Positions 42,140-54,286 of a stretch of DNA of 64,000 bases are shown here, piece by piece. Origin of the DNA: Tanytarsus gracilentus (taxonomy: Eukaryota > Arthropoda > Insecta > Diptera > Chironomidae). Every line of letters starts with the position of its first letter. Within the stretch, counting starts at the first letter, position 1. The position numbers and the translations under genes are program-made. The DNA lies in assembly GCA_038502055.1 (NCBI GenBank), contig JAXRKN010000029.1, positions 719,001 to 783,000 of the forward strand, in the 5' to 3' direction. Below the pieces are notes generated by a model that ran no database searches, was not told where the DNA came from, and was given only the letters and a program-made list of their open reading frames with translations.

Positions 42140-42201
42140 AATTAAAGCTTTTTTATTTTATAATAAATTTATATTTCAAATACAACTTTTTAAATTTCTT
42201 T

Positions 42202-43866
42202 TTATCCGCCAAGTTTAACAGGAAGTGGAAATGCATTGCTTTCGCAGCAGCATTTTGTGGCTGTCAAATCTCTTCTCTGCTGCACTGGATAAATTCTTCT
42301 CATTGTGTAGCCTGATGGACAAAAACCTACTGGCGGTCCAGGACGAACCAAATGTGCAATCACCCAATTAATGTCGGCTGCTTTTAAACTCGAGGGCATG
42401 ATGCAGTCTGGACAATCACCTGTTAAATTATATAAAGTTAGCTAATTAAAAATTATTAATCAATTTTTTTTTGAAAAGTTCTGATCCTGAGAAATTTCAA
42501 AGCATCTAGAAATAAAATCAATTTTAATACCTGGTTTAAGAATTCTGCCTGGATTTTTTTTAGGTTTAGCTAAAAATTGTAAAATTAAAAATCTGTTGAT
42601 TTTCTTGTGATTTTATTCATACGAGTTCTCTTTCCGAAAGGTTTTTTAGTTGTCGTTGAAAACTTGGCTGGAACTTGAATAGAAATTGTAAGATGAATGA
42701 ATTAAATCAAATAAAATACTCACTCGTTGTAAAATAAGGAGAACTTGGAACTGTTGATAGCCCATCAGGAAAACAGCAAGAGAAAACTGTCGGTTTTGCT
42801 TCAACATCCAGCGTGTAATTAACCAAGTTGAAATTCTTCTGGCATTCTAAATCTTTACCATACGGAACTAGAGAATTCATGACGATGTAACCGAAATAAT
42901 CAAAGTAACAATCTTGAGCTCGAACTGGAGTTTTATTTTCTTTAGGTGGAAGCTTTGGATCAAACTCACAGCAACACCTTAAAAAATTGATTAGTAAAAA
43001 TATTAAAAATTAGATTCAAACAAATCACCTTCGAACATCTAAATTTGTTGCCAAATCTTTGACTGTTTTGTTGACCATTTTATCTTGACCCCGACAAACC
43101 ATATTTTCTACACAATTTTCCATGAAAATTTCCTCAATTTCTTTCTTTTCGGTGAAGGTGCATCTCGGACCGACGAAATTTATTTTATCTAAAAATTACT
43201 TTTAATTTCTCTTTTAAAATTTAAATTAATAAAATTCACCTTGCAGAACTAAATTCGGTAGATTTTGATCGACTTGAAGACAACAGCTTAAAGATGCTAA
43301 AACACCATTTTGATCTAATTTTGTAACTGTGTAAATTCTAAAATTTGGTTTACAAGTTAAATCCAATCCACTCTTAACCATGCTCCATTCTTTTGTTGAG
43401 CAAACTGGAGCGTAGACAGGAATTAATGTTGAAGATGCCACAAAACTTTTATCAACTTCACAGCAACATTTCTGATCAATTTTAATTTGTCGATGTTGTG
43501 AAATTGTGAGTTTTTACTTTATATTGTTGTCGACATGTTTTGTCCTTTTCATTGCAAGTAGTTAAACTCGTTGAGTCAAGTTTTCCATCAGATTTGAAAG
43601 TACATTCAGAGTAAATTACTTTAATGTCAATCGATGTTGAATTTCCAGGAGGAACAGTCTAAAAAATGAATTAAAAATTATTTGTAATAATTTAAAAATT
43701 CACACAAATCTTCGGCTGAATTGTAGTCATGCTTTTGAGCTTACAACACGAAGCTGGATTTTTTTCATCAGTGTAAGTCATCATCTGATCGGACGTCGGA
43801 CAAATCAAATCTAATCCAGCTGTTAAAGTCGTAAATGGAATTACATTTCCCTCGAGATCATAATAA
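42202..43866 (-). pseudogene. Cysteine-rich D gene, 3' fragment after copy B
   Basis: Matches 50235-51936 of D1 exon by exon: the terminal exon with CIMPSSLKAADINW and PLPVKLGG, the C...CCC modules, and the exon preceding. It is cut at 43866 within the exon encoding KCYYDLEGN, where the next duplicated unit begins. No signal peptide or promoter. In the exon at about 43240-43670 the frame needs either a 46-nt GT-AG intron (about 43466-43511) or is broken; D1 has the same feature plus a 13-bp duplication. Confidence 0.85.
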
Positions 43867-44338
43867 CACTTTAGAGCGTTTTATTTTATTTTAAAAATTA
43901 GACACTTTTAAAATGCAATTTTAATCGAAACCAAAAAGTGGTGTTGAAATTTTATGATTAAATGAATTTTCATTGATTTTAAATTTTTTACTCTACCACG
44001 ACTGAAGTAAATTTAAATATTATTAATTTTGAAAATTCATTAAGCTTTAAAGGAAATGGTTAAGCTTCAAAGGAAATGGTTAAGCCCTTAAGGAAATGGT
44101 TAAGCCCCTAAGGAAATGGTTAAGCCCCTAAGTAAATGGTTAAGCTTCAAAGGAAATGGTTAAGCCCCTAAGTAAATGGTTAAGCTTAAAAGGAAATGAA
44201 GCTTCACGCTTCATGGGAATTTTTCAATGTTTTAAATCATGACACTGGTACCTCTTTTTTTAATTAAAAATCAGATGTTCCTTGTTCCAAATTTATTAAA
44301 TTTATTTGTTAAAAAATTTAAATGAAATAAATTTTTTA

Positions 44339-44374
<36 letters not shown>

Positions 44375-44390
44375 ATTTTTTTTTTTTTTT

Positions 44391-44428
<38 letters not shown>

Positions 44429-44854
44429 TTTATCTATATATTAAGGAAATGGTTTAATGTTGCTAGGAAATGTTGCCCCTAAGAAATGGTTAAGCCCCTA
44501 AGTAAATGGTTAAGCTTCAAAGGAAATGGTTAAGCCCCTAAGTAAATGGTTAAGCTTAAAAGGAAATGAAGCTTCACGCTTCATGGGAATTTTTCAATGT
44601 TTTAAATCATGACACTGGTACCTCTTTTTTTAATTAAAAATCAGATGTTCCTTGTTCCAAATTTATTAAATTTATTTGTTAAAAAATTTAATCTGCAAAA
44701 ATCAAAAGTTTCTTATTGTACTATGGTGGCACCTTATAAACCGGGTAAGTCAAAGCAATGAATCTGAATGTTCGCTCGTCATTCTCTCTCGCTCTCTAAA
44801 TTTCACGAATCGAATTAAAACTTCTCCTATTATTTTTCTCTCACAAACATTTAA
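43867..44854. repeat. Duplicated upstream region of copy C with short minisatellites and poly-T
   Basis: Corresponds to 3535-4910. It has two short arrays of the 20-bp unit (44040-44197 and about 44450-44562) in place of the 45-copy array of unit A. A segment of about 300 bp, including GAAGCTTCACGCTTC and the following flank, is itself duplicated (44180-44330 and 44560-44690). Between them lies a nearly pure T tract of about 100 bp (44336-44436), which could be an assembly artefact. Confidence 0.8.
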
Positions 44855-44890
44855 TATAAAAAGCAGAACAATATTTTAATTTCTCTCAGT
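44855..44890 (+). promoter_or_regulatory. TATA box and initiator of GTPase copy C
   Basis: TATAAAA at 44855-44861 and TCAGT at 44886-44890, with the same spacing as in copies A and B. The start codon is at 44912. Confidence 0.75.
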
Positions 44891-44911
44891 CACGCTTTCT
44901 TCAGTTAAGGA

Positions 44912-47900
44912 ATGAAGTTTCTTATAAAAGTGTCCCTGTACCTTCAAGGTAGCTATTTGAAATTTTATCAGAAAGTTTTAACTAGAAGTTGTTAATTGTG
45001 AGAAATTAAAATTTGTTAATTAATCGGTGAATTTGTTTCATAAATATTCTGAAAATGATTCGTTTGGCAATGATAAAAGTATGTTAGTTTGGTGATAAGT
45101 TGAAGTAAGAAAATTTTCGTGTTTGCGGACACTATCTAAAAGATATCAAGACTGACATGTTGTGTCCTCTGTCATTGCTGTAACAAAAATATTAAGACGT
45201 GAAAATATATTCTTATGCGTCAATTGTTTTTTCTGTACAGATCTTATCATGTACGTTCTGAATACTGTTGTGTATGTAGACACTACGGAAGAAGGTCGCA
45301 AGATTTGTAAACTTTTTTGGTTGCACTAATAAAGAAATGTTAGAACTTTTTTTTTGTTTTAAATGAATAAAGTAAAAAAATAGAACTTTTCTTCCTGAAG
45401 CCTCAAATAAAACCGAACTTTTTTTAATAAAATTTATCTATTTTAGTTCTCTCAATAATCATTTGGGATTCGAATGCCAATGAACAACCTCATCCTCTCG
45501 GACATGGCGAAAATATTGTCAGAGTCATTCGAAAAGGAAATTTGGCTGAGTTTCAAGGCAATTCCGCACTGATCAAGGAAATTTTTCTTCATCCCAAAGT
45601 GAAAGACCGAAAAATTGTCGTCCTTTCAATCATCGGAGCTTATCGTCAAGGAAAAAGTTTCTTCCTCGATTACTGCTTGAGATTTCTTTACGCGAACGTG
45701 AGTGTGAAAATTTAAAAATATTTAAGTTAATTTTAATTCTTTAAAATTATTCAAGTACGGCTCCGTTAAAACGACAGCTGAGAAAATTCCTGTACACGAC
45801 TGGATGGGCGATGCTGACGAGCCGCTGACAGGATTCTCATGGAAACACGGCAGCACAGCTCATACCAAAGGTCTCGTGATTTGGGAAGACGTTTTCCTTT
45901 ACAACGCACCGAATGGAGAAAAAATTGCGATCATCCTCATCGACACTCAAGGACTTTTCGAAGCTTTCTCACCTGAGGAAGAAAATGCGAAAATTTTCAG
46001 CTTCAGCACTTTAATTTCATCGATTCAGATCATAAACATCAAGGAGGTTATCCAAGAAAATCAAATCGCGCATCTTCAGACCGCAATCGAACTCACAAAG
46101 CTCACGCAAAACAGCTTCACACAAAAACCTAAGTGGAAATTATTCCAAAAATTACTTTTTCTTATGAGAGATTTTGAGGATGAGGAATTTCCACACGGCT
46201 TCGATGGCGGCAAAAATTATTTAAAACAATTTTTCACAAAACAATCAAATGAAAGTACGACAGCGAGTTTGAATCGTGACAGCATTGCAGAATCTTTTAG
46301 TGACATTTCTTGCTTCCTCTTAAATCATCCCGGACCAAATATAAGGAAAAAAATTAATGTTGGTCAGTGGGGAATTTTGGACGTTGACTTTGTAGACAAT
46401 TTGAAAATTGTCATCGAGTCCTTGCTGACGCCACGAAATCTAATCAAAAAAACTGTTTTTGGACAAGAAATAAAAGCGGCTGAATATAATGACATTCTCG
46501 ATGGATATTTAAATGCTTACAGGAGTTACGCGATGCCAGAAGTTAAAAGCATCCTTCAAGTTGCCATCGACAGTCAAATGATCTCGATTGTCGATGAAGA
46601 AGTAAAAAAATTCAAAACAGCTCTGGAAAGTGAACGAGTATCTTTTCATCGTGTTGACTTTGTGCAGTGGATCCAACAAAAACTTCAAGCTGCTAAAATT
46701 TCCGCAATTAACAATTTCAACAAGGCCGATAAAATCGATGACGAACCAAGCAAGGAAAAATTTCGCAAAATTTTAAACAATAAAATTGAGGAAACTTTTA
46801 AGGTAAAATTATTTATTAATAATTAAAATTAAATTTCAATTAATTTTATTTTTAGTCGTGGGAAAAGTCAACGATGCATGCTTACAATGAATTTAAGATT
46901 GAAAAAGAAATTCAAGCGATTGTGAGTGAAAAATTGACTGAATACAGAAAGGAATTGAATGAAAATGTGAATTTTGATGTGGAAAATTTTGAAGCGTCAA
47001 TTGATAAAAAGCACAACAAAGTGAAGGCATCAAAAATTTCTCAATTTATCGAGAAAACTCTAATATACAACGACATAAGCCGAACAATGAGATTTAAATC
47101 AATTCTCAACAAGGAAATTGATCAATTTTATGTTTCGTGGAAAGTTGAAAAGTTAAAAGAATATCAAAAAAATTTTATAATAAAAACAAGGCTTCTAATT
47201 TCTAAACTGGCGGAAACTTTTGACGAGGAAATGAAGAAAAATCTCAACCCAGATTTTGTCCACTTTAAAACTTTGCTCGCTGAAAAGTATCAAAAGGAAA
47301 AATCTAAAATTGTTCAAGAATTTTTGAAGGACAGAGGTCAAGAGAGAAAAAAATATGAAAATGAGCTCACGAACAAAATTGAATCAAAATTCGCTACAAT
47401 AAAAAATGAAAAGATTAAGGAGCATCAAAATGTAGTGGACAGTTCAAAAGAACTCGCAAAAATGTCCTCGTTTGATAGCGAAGCTGCTGCAATATCTTCG
47501 ACTGTTATCAGTAAAGTATCAGATGTCATCCAGAGAGACGCCACAGTTCAACTTCTTAAAAAACTCGGACCGGCTCTCAAATACGCTGATGCGGTGGTTT
47601 TTATGCTGGAAATTTTGGGAATTATAAATGATAACACAAGCCGTAAGAACTGTCTTTATTTTTAGTGTAACCCACCAAAGATGTGGTAACACTTATATGC
47701 CCTGATTTCCGTCCGTCTGTCTGTCTGTCTGTCTGTCTGTTTGTATCGTGGAGATCTCGGTCCCTGGACCAGCTAGAGACTTCGGGTTTCGCCAGATTGT
47801 AGGTCTTAGGGTCTATATTAGTCCATTTTAGGAATTTTTCCATCTCTCTCACTTTAAAGTTAATTAAATTAACAAAAACTTTTAAATATGGGAAATGTTG

Positions 47901-50026
47901 CGTGCAATATAAGTTTAAGGGGTAATTTTTAAGTCGTGCAGAAAAATTGTAATTCTATGTCAGGTTCTGAACTCGACTCTACTGGTTGTTAGTTCTTCCG
48001 CTGGAAGTTAGTTTTAAAAGGAAGATAAAGGGGAAGTTAAAAGGGAAGCCATTTTTGGGGAAGCCAGAAGGGAAAGCCAATACTGATCTGTTACAAGTGG
48101 GTTACACGGCAACACGGGTTTTGAAACATTTTTTATTTTGTTTGCGATCAAGTGATAGAAAATTATTCTTGTGTATAACAGAGAGCAAAAGTTAAAGTCT
48201 TTTTTTTTGTTTTATACCAGAAAAACTTGACGAAATCCTCAAAAAGCTCGAACAGCTTGATGTCATTGAAGGTAAACTTGACAGATTGACTCAAAATATT
48301 TATCGAATGTACAGTTTGATAAAAAACGAACACGATCGAACGCATGCACTAATTAAGATTGAAAGAATCGTGCCAATATTTGTGGACATGGAGACGGAAG
48401 AAAATAAATTATCTACAATTATTTTAAGCTATCCTGATAAAAGAGAACTTCTTGTTGAACTCGATGGTTTTATTCGACATTACAAGAGCGAAAATTATCC
48501 ACAGAAACTGTTGAAAAATCTCTTCATAAAATTCACCGGTTATGACTCAATTCTGGAAGAAAATATCGCAATCGGTCGCAAATACTCGAGCGGTGATTTA
48601 TCGCCTCGAAATTTGAGAACTTCAACGCAAAAGGCAACGTATGATCTTTCCATGATTGTTTTAACTAAAATCATCCGAGGATTTAATGTCCTTAAGCTTG
48701 CAGTGGGACTAAAACTTGCCATATCAGAAATTGGAACTTATTCAGATTTAAATTTCATTGAGAATTTGAGAATTCAAACCTTGGACGAGTTTCAAAGAGA
48801 ATTTGGTTCAATTTTAAGGACTCTTAACGACAAAACTGATCTTGAGTCGTACATCAATTTTGGAAACGTTCCATGTAATCCCGTTCGGTTCAAGAACATC
48901 TTTCAGACATTCTTCGACACAGAGCCTGAACTCAGCGGAAGCGACTCATGTAAAAAATCCTGCTCTCATTGGAGTGGGAGAAACCACAATCGCATTGGAT
49001 GCGAAGGAACTGTTCACAATTGCGGAAAGACATACGAAACAAGATTGTTTTGGAGTAATGATCCCGATCGAATATATCACTATTATAAATATAATGGGAA
49101 TAGTTATGACATGAAGTTGGTAAGTTTTTTTCTTTATATATTTAGTGAGATTTTTTGGAAACGATTTTTTAGAAAGAGGAAACCCGAACATACAGTTTCG
49201 GTTTATTCACAGTCCACAGATGCACCGTCTGCAAGTGCGATTGCGATCAAAAATTTAAATCAAGCACAGTGAGGAAAATATTTACTGGAAAAATTAGCGC
49301 ACCAACAGGATAGTAAGATTTAATTTTAGTGGAACTTAAATAATTATTTTGAACTTTTAGTGTCGTTACTGGCGTGAGATTTGCAGAAAAAGCTCAAACA
49401 ATATATCTCCAAATTCAAGTTGGAGAGCCTTTACCGATGGGATTTATTAAACCTGAAAGCATCTACTGGATGGCTCCACCATCTTCTTTATATCCTTATT
49501 CAACCATCACTTATGGCAACGTTGATTCTTACACAATTCATATGGATCCTCAAACTCGAAGGTTTACGGGCAAACAAGTTGTTACAGGTAAATTTTTTTC
49601 ACAAACTTTAAATTTTACTTGAGAGAGATTATTTTATTTTAAGGATTGCAATTTAAGTACGACAGCGGAATTTATTTGGAAGTTTTTGGAAAAAGCTTCA
49701 ATTTTGAACAAGGAATTTTATTTGAAAATGAGAATGGACTGTCTCAGATTGCAAGTGGACATTACACCTCTGGAAACAAAGTTGGTCTGGAAAGTTCTGG
49801 GACTAATTTTTACGTTTACAGAGATTCGAAGGTTACTTTTACAAAGTCTGAAGATTCATCCGATGCCGGACAATCCTTCGTTCCCTACTTTGATTCTTCG
49901 GATGTCACTTTTGACCAACCAGCTCCTCTATCGATGATCGGTCTCGTTCATTATACGAATGATGGTGGCTACGCTGGTTATGTGCGACCGGTTATAAAAT
50001 CGTTAAATTATCGCGACTATACTTAA
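44912..50026 (+). CDS. Secreted atlastin/GBP-like GTPase, copy C (1256 aa)
   Basis: Eight exons (44912-44948, 45447-45697, 45756-46802, 46856-47642, 48221-49119, 49173-49312, 49361-49587, 49644-50026), each the same length as in copy B, totalling 3771 nt. Signal peptide, P-loop GAYRQGKSF, DTQG and RD motifs are unchanged. Differences from B are a few substitutions, mostly in the stalk and in exon 6, which reads KEETRTYSFGLFTVHRCTVC instead of KESTRTSRLG..., so the stretch before the CxxCxCxC motif is the most variable part of the family. Only the shared 443-bp TIR element interrupts an intron (intron 4). AATAAA lies at 50079-50084. It converges on D1, with 208 bp between the stops. Confidence 0.88.
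47665..48107. mobile_element. TIR element in intron 4 of copy C
   Basis: 443 bp, same ends and position as in copies A and B. It starts 22 bp after the exon 4 donor. Identity among the three copies looks as high as that of the exons. Confidence 0.7.
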
Positions 50027-50234
50027 TTTTTCCTTATTTGTTACTGAGCAATATTAAGTTTAAGCTTGAGAATTTGGAAATAAAAAAAATATTAAGTTTA
50101 ATTTAACTTTTGCAAAATTTTAAATTTTAAACTCTACCACGACTTAAGAGGTTTTAAAACATTTTTTTCTAAATTAAAGCTTTTTTATTTTATGATAAAT
50201 TTATATTTCAAATACAACTTTTTAAATTTATTTT

Positions 50235-53200
50235 TTATCCGCCAAGTTTAACAGGAAGTGGAAATGCATTGCTTTCGCAGCAGCATTTTGTCGCTGTCAA
50301 GTCTCTTCTCTCCTGCACTGGATAAATTCTCCTAATTGTGTAGCCTGATGGACAAAAACCTATAGGCGGTCCAGGACGAACCAAATGTGCAATCACCCAA
50401 TTAATGTCGGCTGCTTTTAAACTCGAGGGCATGATGCAGTCTGGACAATCACCTGTTAAATTATATAAAGTTAGCTAATTAAAAATTATTAATCAAATTT
50501 TTTTTTGAAAAGTTCTGATCCTGAGAAATTTCAAAGCATCTAGAAATAAAATCAATTTTTAATACCTGGTTTAAGAATTCTTCCTGGGTTTTTTTTAGGT
50601 TTAGCTAAAAAAATTTAAAATTAAAAATCTATTGATTTTCTTGTGATTTTATTCATAGTCATACGAGTTCTCTTTCCGAAAGGTTTTTCAGTTGTCGTTG
50701 AAAACTTGGCTGGAACTTGAATAGAAATTGTAAGTTGAATTAGTTTAATTAAATACAATAAAATACTCACTCGTTGTAAAATAAGGAGAACTTGGAACTG
50801 TCGATAACCCATCAGGAAAACAACAAGAGAAAATTGTCGGTTTTGCTTCAACATCCAGCGTGTAATTGACCAAGTTGAAATTCTTCTGGCATTCTAAATC
50901 TTTACCATACGGAACTAGAGAATTCATGACGATGTAACCGAAATAATCAAAGTAACAATCTTGAGCTCGAACTGGAGTTTTATTTTCTTTAGGTGGAAGC
51001 TTTGGATCAAACTCACAGCAACATCTTAAAAAATTGATTAGTAAAAATATTAAAAATTAGATTTAAAAAAATCACCTTCGAACATCTAAATTTGTCGCCA
51101 AATCTTTGACTGTTTTGTTGACCATTTTATCTTGACCCCGACAAACCATATTTTCTGCACAATTTTCCATGAAAATTTCCTCAATTTCTTTCTTTTCGGT
51201 GAAGGTGCATCTCGGACCGACGAAATTTATTTTATCTAAAAATAACTCTAAAATTCTCTTTTAAAATTTAAATTAAAAAAATTCACCTTGTAGAACTAAA
51301 TTCGGTAGATTTTGATCGACTTGAAGACAACAGCTGAAAGATGCTAAAACACCATTTTGATCTAATTTTGTAACTGTGTAAATTCTAAAATTTGGTTTAC
51401 AAGTTAAATCCAATCCACTCTTAACCATGCTCCATTCTTTTGTTGAGCAAACTGGAGCGTAGACAGGAATAAATGTTGAAGATGCCACAAAACTTTTATC
51501 AACTTCACAGCAACTTTCACAGCAAAAATTTCTGATCAATTTTAATTTGTCGATGTTGTGAAATTGTGAGTTTTTACTTTATATTGTTGTCGACATGTTT
51601 TGTCCTTTTCATTGCAAGTAGTTAAACTCGTTGAGTCAAGTTTTCCATCAGATTTGAAAGTACATTCAGAGTAAATTACTTTAATGTCAATCGATGTTGA
51701 ATTTCCAGGAGGAACAGTCTAAAAAATGAATTAAAAATTATTTGTAATAATTTAAAAATTCACACAAACCTTCGGCTGAATTGTAGTCATGCTTTTGAGC
51801 TTACAACACGAAGCTGGATTTTTTTCATCAGTGTAAGTCATCATCTGATCGGACGTCGGACAAATCAAATCTAATCCAGCTGTTAAAGTCGTAAATGGAA
51901 TTACATTTCCCTCGAGATCGTAATAACACTTCAGAGCGATGAGTTTAGGATCTTTTTCAGTTGGCGGTGGAAGTTCCTTTCGCTCATCACAACAGCAAAG
52001 ATTTTTACCGTTGACCGTTTGATTCAGCATGACTTCGTTTGTTCGACATTTTTTTGACGATTTACAAACTTCCATGAGTTCCGTTTTAAGCTCGCGATTA
52101 AAGTTGAAATAACAAACAGAAAGTGCTGATTGAGGTTCATTTATGTTTGGTGTTGTTGGAAGTGTTGTTTCAGCTTTAAAAGATTAAATTCAAAAATTTG
52201 AAAAGCTTTAAAGTATTTAAATTTACGTGTTTGGGGTGTTGTGGTTGTTGTTGTTGTGATAGGTGGAGCACAACAGCATTTTTTTCCATCAGGCATGTCA
52301 AAAGTGTGAATCACATTCGCACCTTTACAGATTAAATCCGGGGAGTAAGTCAACATTGACCATTTTTTAGGAATTTCTTCATCGTCATCAAAAGCGCAAG
52401 TTGTTGGACAAAGTGGTGGCAAAGTTATAGATGGAGCACTAGTTGAAGGTTCACAGCAAATTCTTCTTCGATTTTTAGAATCAATTTCTAATCTTGTCGA
52501 TTGTCCGGGTCTGCAGTAAGCTGCTTTCGCCTCAAAGTCCATGTAGTTTATTTTAAGTGATCCATCGTTCTGATAAACGCAATCGCTTCCAGCTTTAAGA
52601 CAAACTTCGCCATCGAGATAAGGCATTGGGGGTTTGTAAGGTGTCGTGTCTATAGCTGAAAGATTTAAAGATTATTTTAGTATATTTATTTAGAAAATCA
52701 TCTTTAAATTGGTGAAAATCTAGTGAATATTAAAAGGATTCAAAAGTTTTAGAACTATCAATTTTAGGATCAAACAAACTAAAGACAAAATTCACAGACA
52801 TTTTCACTCAACAAATTTAAGGGCTCTTACTAGTGGTTTCAAAAGGGGTTGTGGTTGTGCTTTCAATCTTTTTGCAGCAAGACATTACCATTGACTTTCC
52901 AGTCACTAAGTGAGTTGTCTTAAGATTAACGACCTCATAAAGCTCTGGATCTTTGCACACTAAATCACCGCCAGGAGTATGCATTGACCACATAATTGGA
53001 TTACTGCCTTCAAAGACACATCGACTCGCAATAACTTTTGGAACATCTGCTTCAGTAATTGTTGAAGATGCAGAATATCGACAGCAGTAAACTTCAGCAC
53101 CGCCTCGAGTGGAATTCAACCAAATTTGACCAGATCGACAGGTTAAACCTTTTTCATCATACGACATGTATTCTTCGATGGGATTTGATTTGCCGCCATC

Positions 53201-53941
53201 TTCAAAAATGCACTCAGCAGCAGCAACTTTAACTTCTGGTATCTGTCGACGAACTCGAACAAGTGGATTTTCATTTTTTTGACTAAATTTAAATTTTTTG
53301 AAGATCCAACTGAAGATTTTCTTGCTGAAAGGTTCAAACTCTTGGTGAATTTTAATCTCAGCACAACAAGATGCTTTGATTTCAGTGCCGTTGAATTTAA
53401 TATCGAATGAAGTCAATTTAAAACCAGCTTCGCAATATAAATCTGATCCTTGCACGAGTAAATCTTCTCGTCTCACAGACCCATCAGAATTAAAATTGCA
53501 TTCAAGTGCTCGAGAAGATTCTTTATAAGTTTTAAAGTGTTTTTGTAAATTAGTTATTAATAACAGAGGAAATTTCCTAACTTCTTTATGTCTCACCTGA
53601 CGCTGTTTGAACAGCTGAAATATCCGTGACGTCGCAGCAATATTTTACAATTATTTTGTCAAAAGTTTTATTAAGAAGCACTTGACCTTGTCGGCATGAT
53701 AAAGTTGGATCAAAAGTTTGCATTAATTCATGATTTATTTCATTGTTTGTGTCTAAAATGCACTCGCGAAATGGATTGATTGCAATGCCGACTAAAAATG
53801 ATGAAATTAAAGAAATTATTTAATTTGATATTACAATTAAATCATTTTAAAAGTCTGAAAACTATATAATTTTTTAATTCGATTCTTACTTGCAGTTTGA
53901 AGAAATAAAATTAATAAAGCTTTCAAAAGTTTCGTCTTCAT
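50235..53941 (-). CDS. Cysteine-rich secreted multi-module protein D1, with frame lesion
   Basis: Exon chain on the minus strand: 53941-53890 (signal peptide MKTKLLKALLILFLQTAS), 53791-53597, 53520-52831, 52655-52227, 52173-51770, 51718-51287, 51235-51076, 51024-50771, 50715-50665, a small exon near 50572-50590, and the last ending at 50235. Modules follow the pattern C-x(20-30)-C-x(15-25)-CC, with an RVRR site after the second. The exon 51718-51287 is out of frame: it meets a stop near 51550, and a 13-bp tandem duplication (TTGCTGTGAA-like, about 51510-51535) is added relative to the 43-kb fragment. D1 may therefore be a recent pseudogene, or the lesion an assembly error. Family not recognised; probably extracellular and disulfide-bonded. 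Confidence 0.7.
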
Positions 53942-54286
53942 CTTGTGATGTTTTAAACTCAACTGAAGTCAAAAGTCTCTCTGCGTTAGAAAATGAGATA
54001 TTTTTTGGAAATGAGAGAATTAATGAGATGAAACTGAGTATAAGCAGCTAATTCCAGATGAACTCACGTAAAAATATCAACATCTCTTACTCACTAAATA
54101 ATAAAAGATTAAACAACGTAATTAAAACTAAGAGGTGGAAAGCTTGCAGATACCTGCGAGTACCTGCGAAATACCTGCAGGTATTTGAGTATTTCACAGG
54201 TACTCAGTCCCTTTGAGCTTCTGATTAAAACATTATAAATCAATTAGATCCAATTTCTTTATTTTTATTTGATAAAAAATGTTTTT
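53942..54286. other. Spacer between D2 and D1, with hairpin
   Basis: D1 upstream region. An initiator-like TCAGTT on the minus strand lies at 53966-53961, 20-25 bases before the start codon, within TTCAGTTGAGTTTAAA, which is shared with D3. A nested palindrome at 54158-54205 is listed separately. No TATA box seen. Confidence 0.45.
54158..54205. repeat. Nested palindrome
   Basis: An inner 18-bp perfect palindrome AAATACCTGCAGGTATTT (54169-54186) sits between outer arms GAGTACCTG (54158-54166) and CAGGTACTC (54197-54205). Related TACCTGCGA units precede it. It could be a MITE remnant or protein-binding site. Confidence 0.7.

Noticed and set aside
41808..42145. Two overlapping small ORFs in the non-LTR-like segment
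   Set aside because: No recognisable domain, low complexity, no upstream promoter; chance ORFs in a GC-richer patch.
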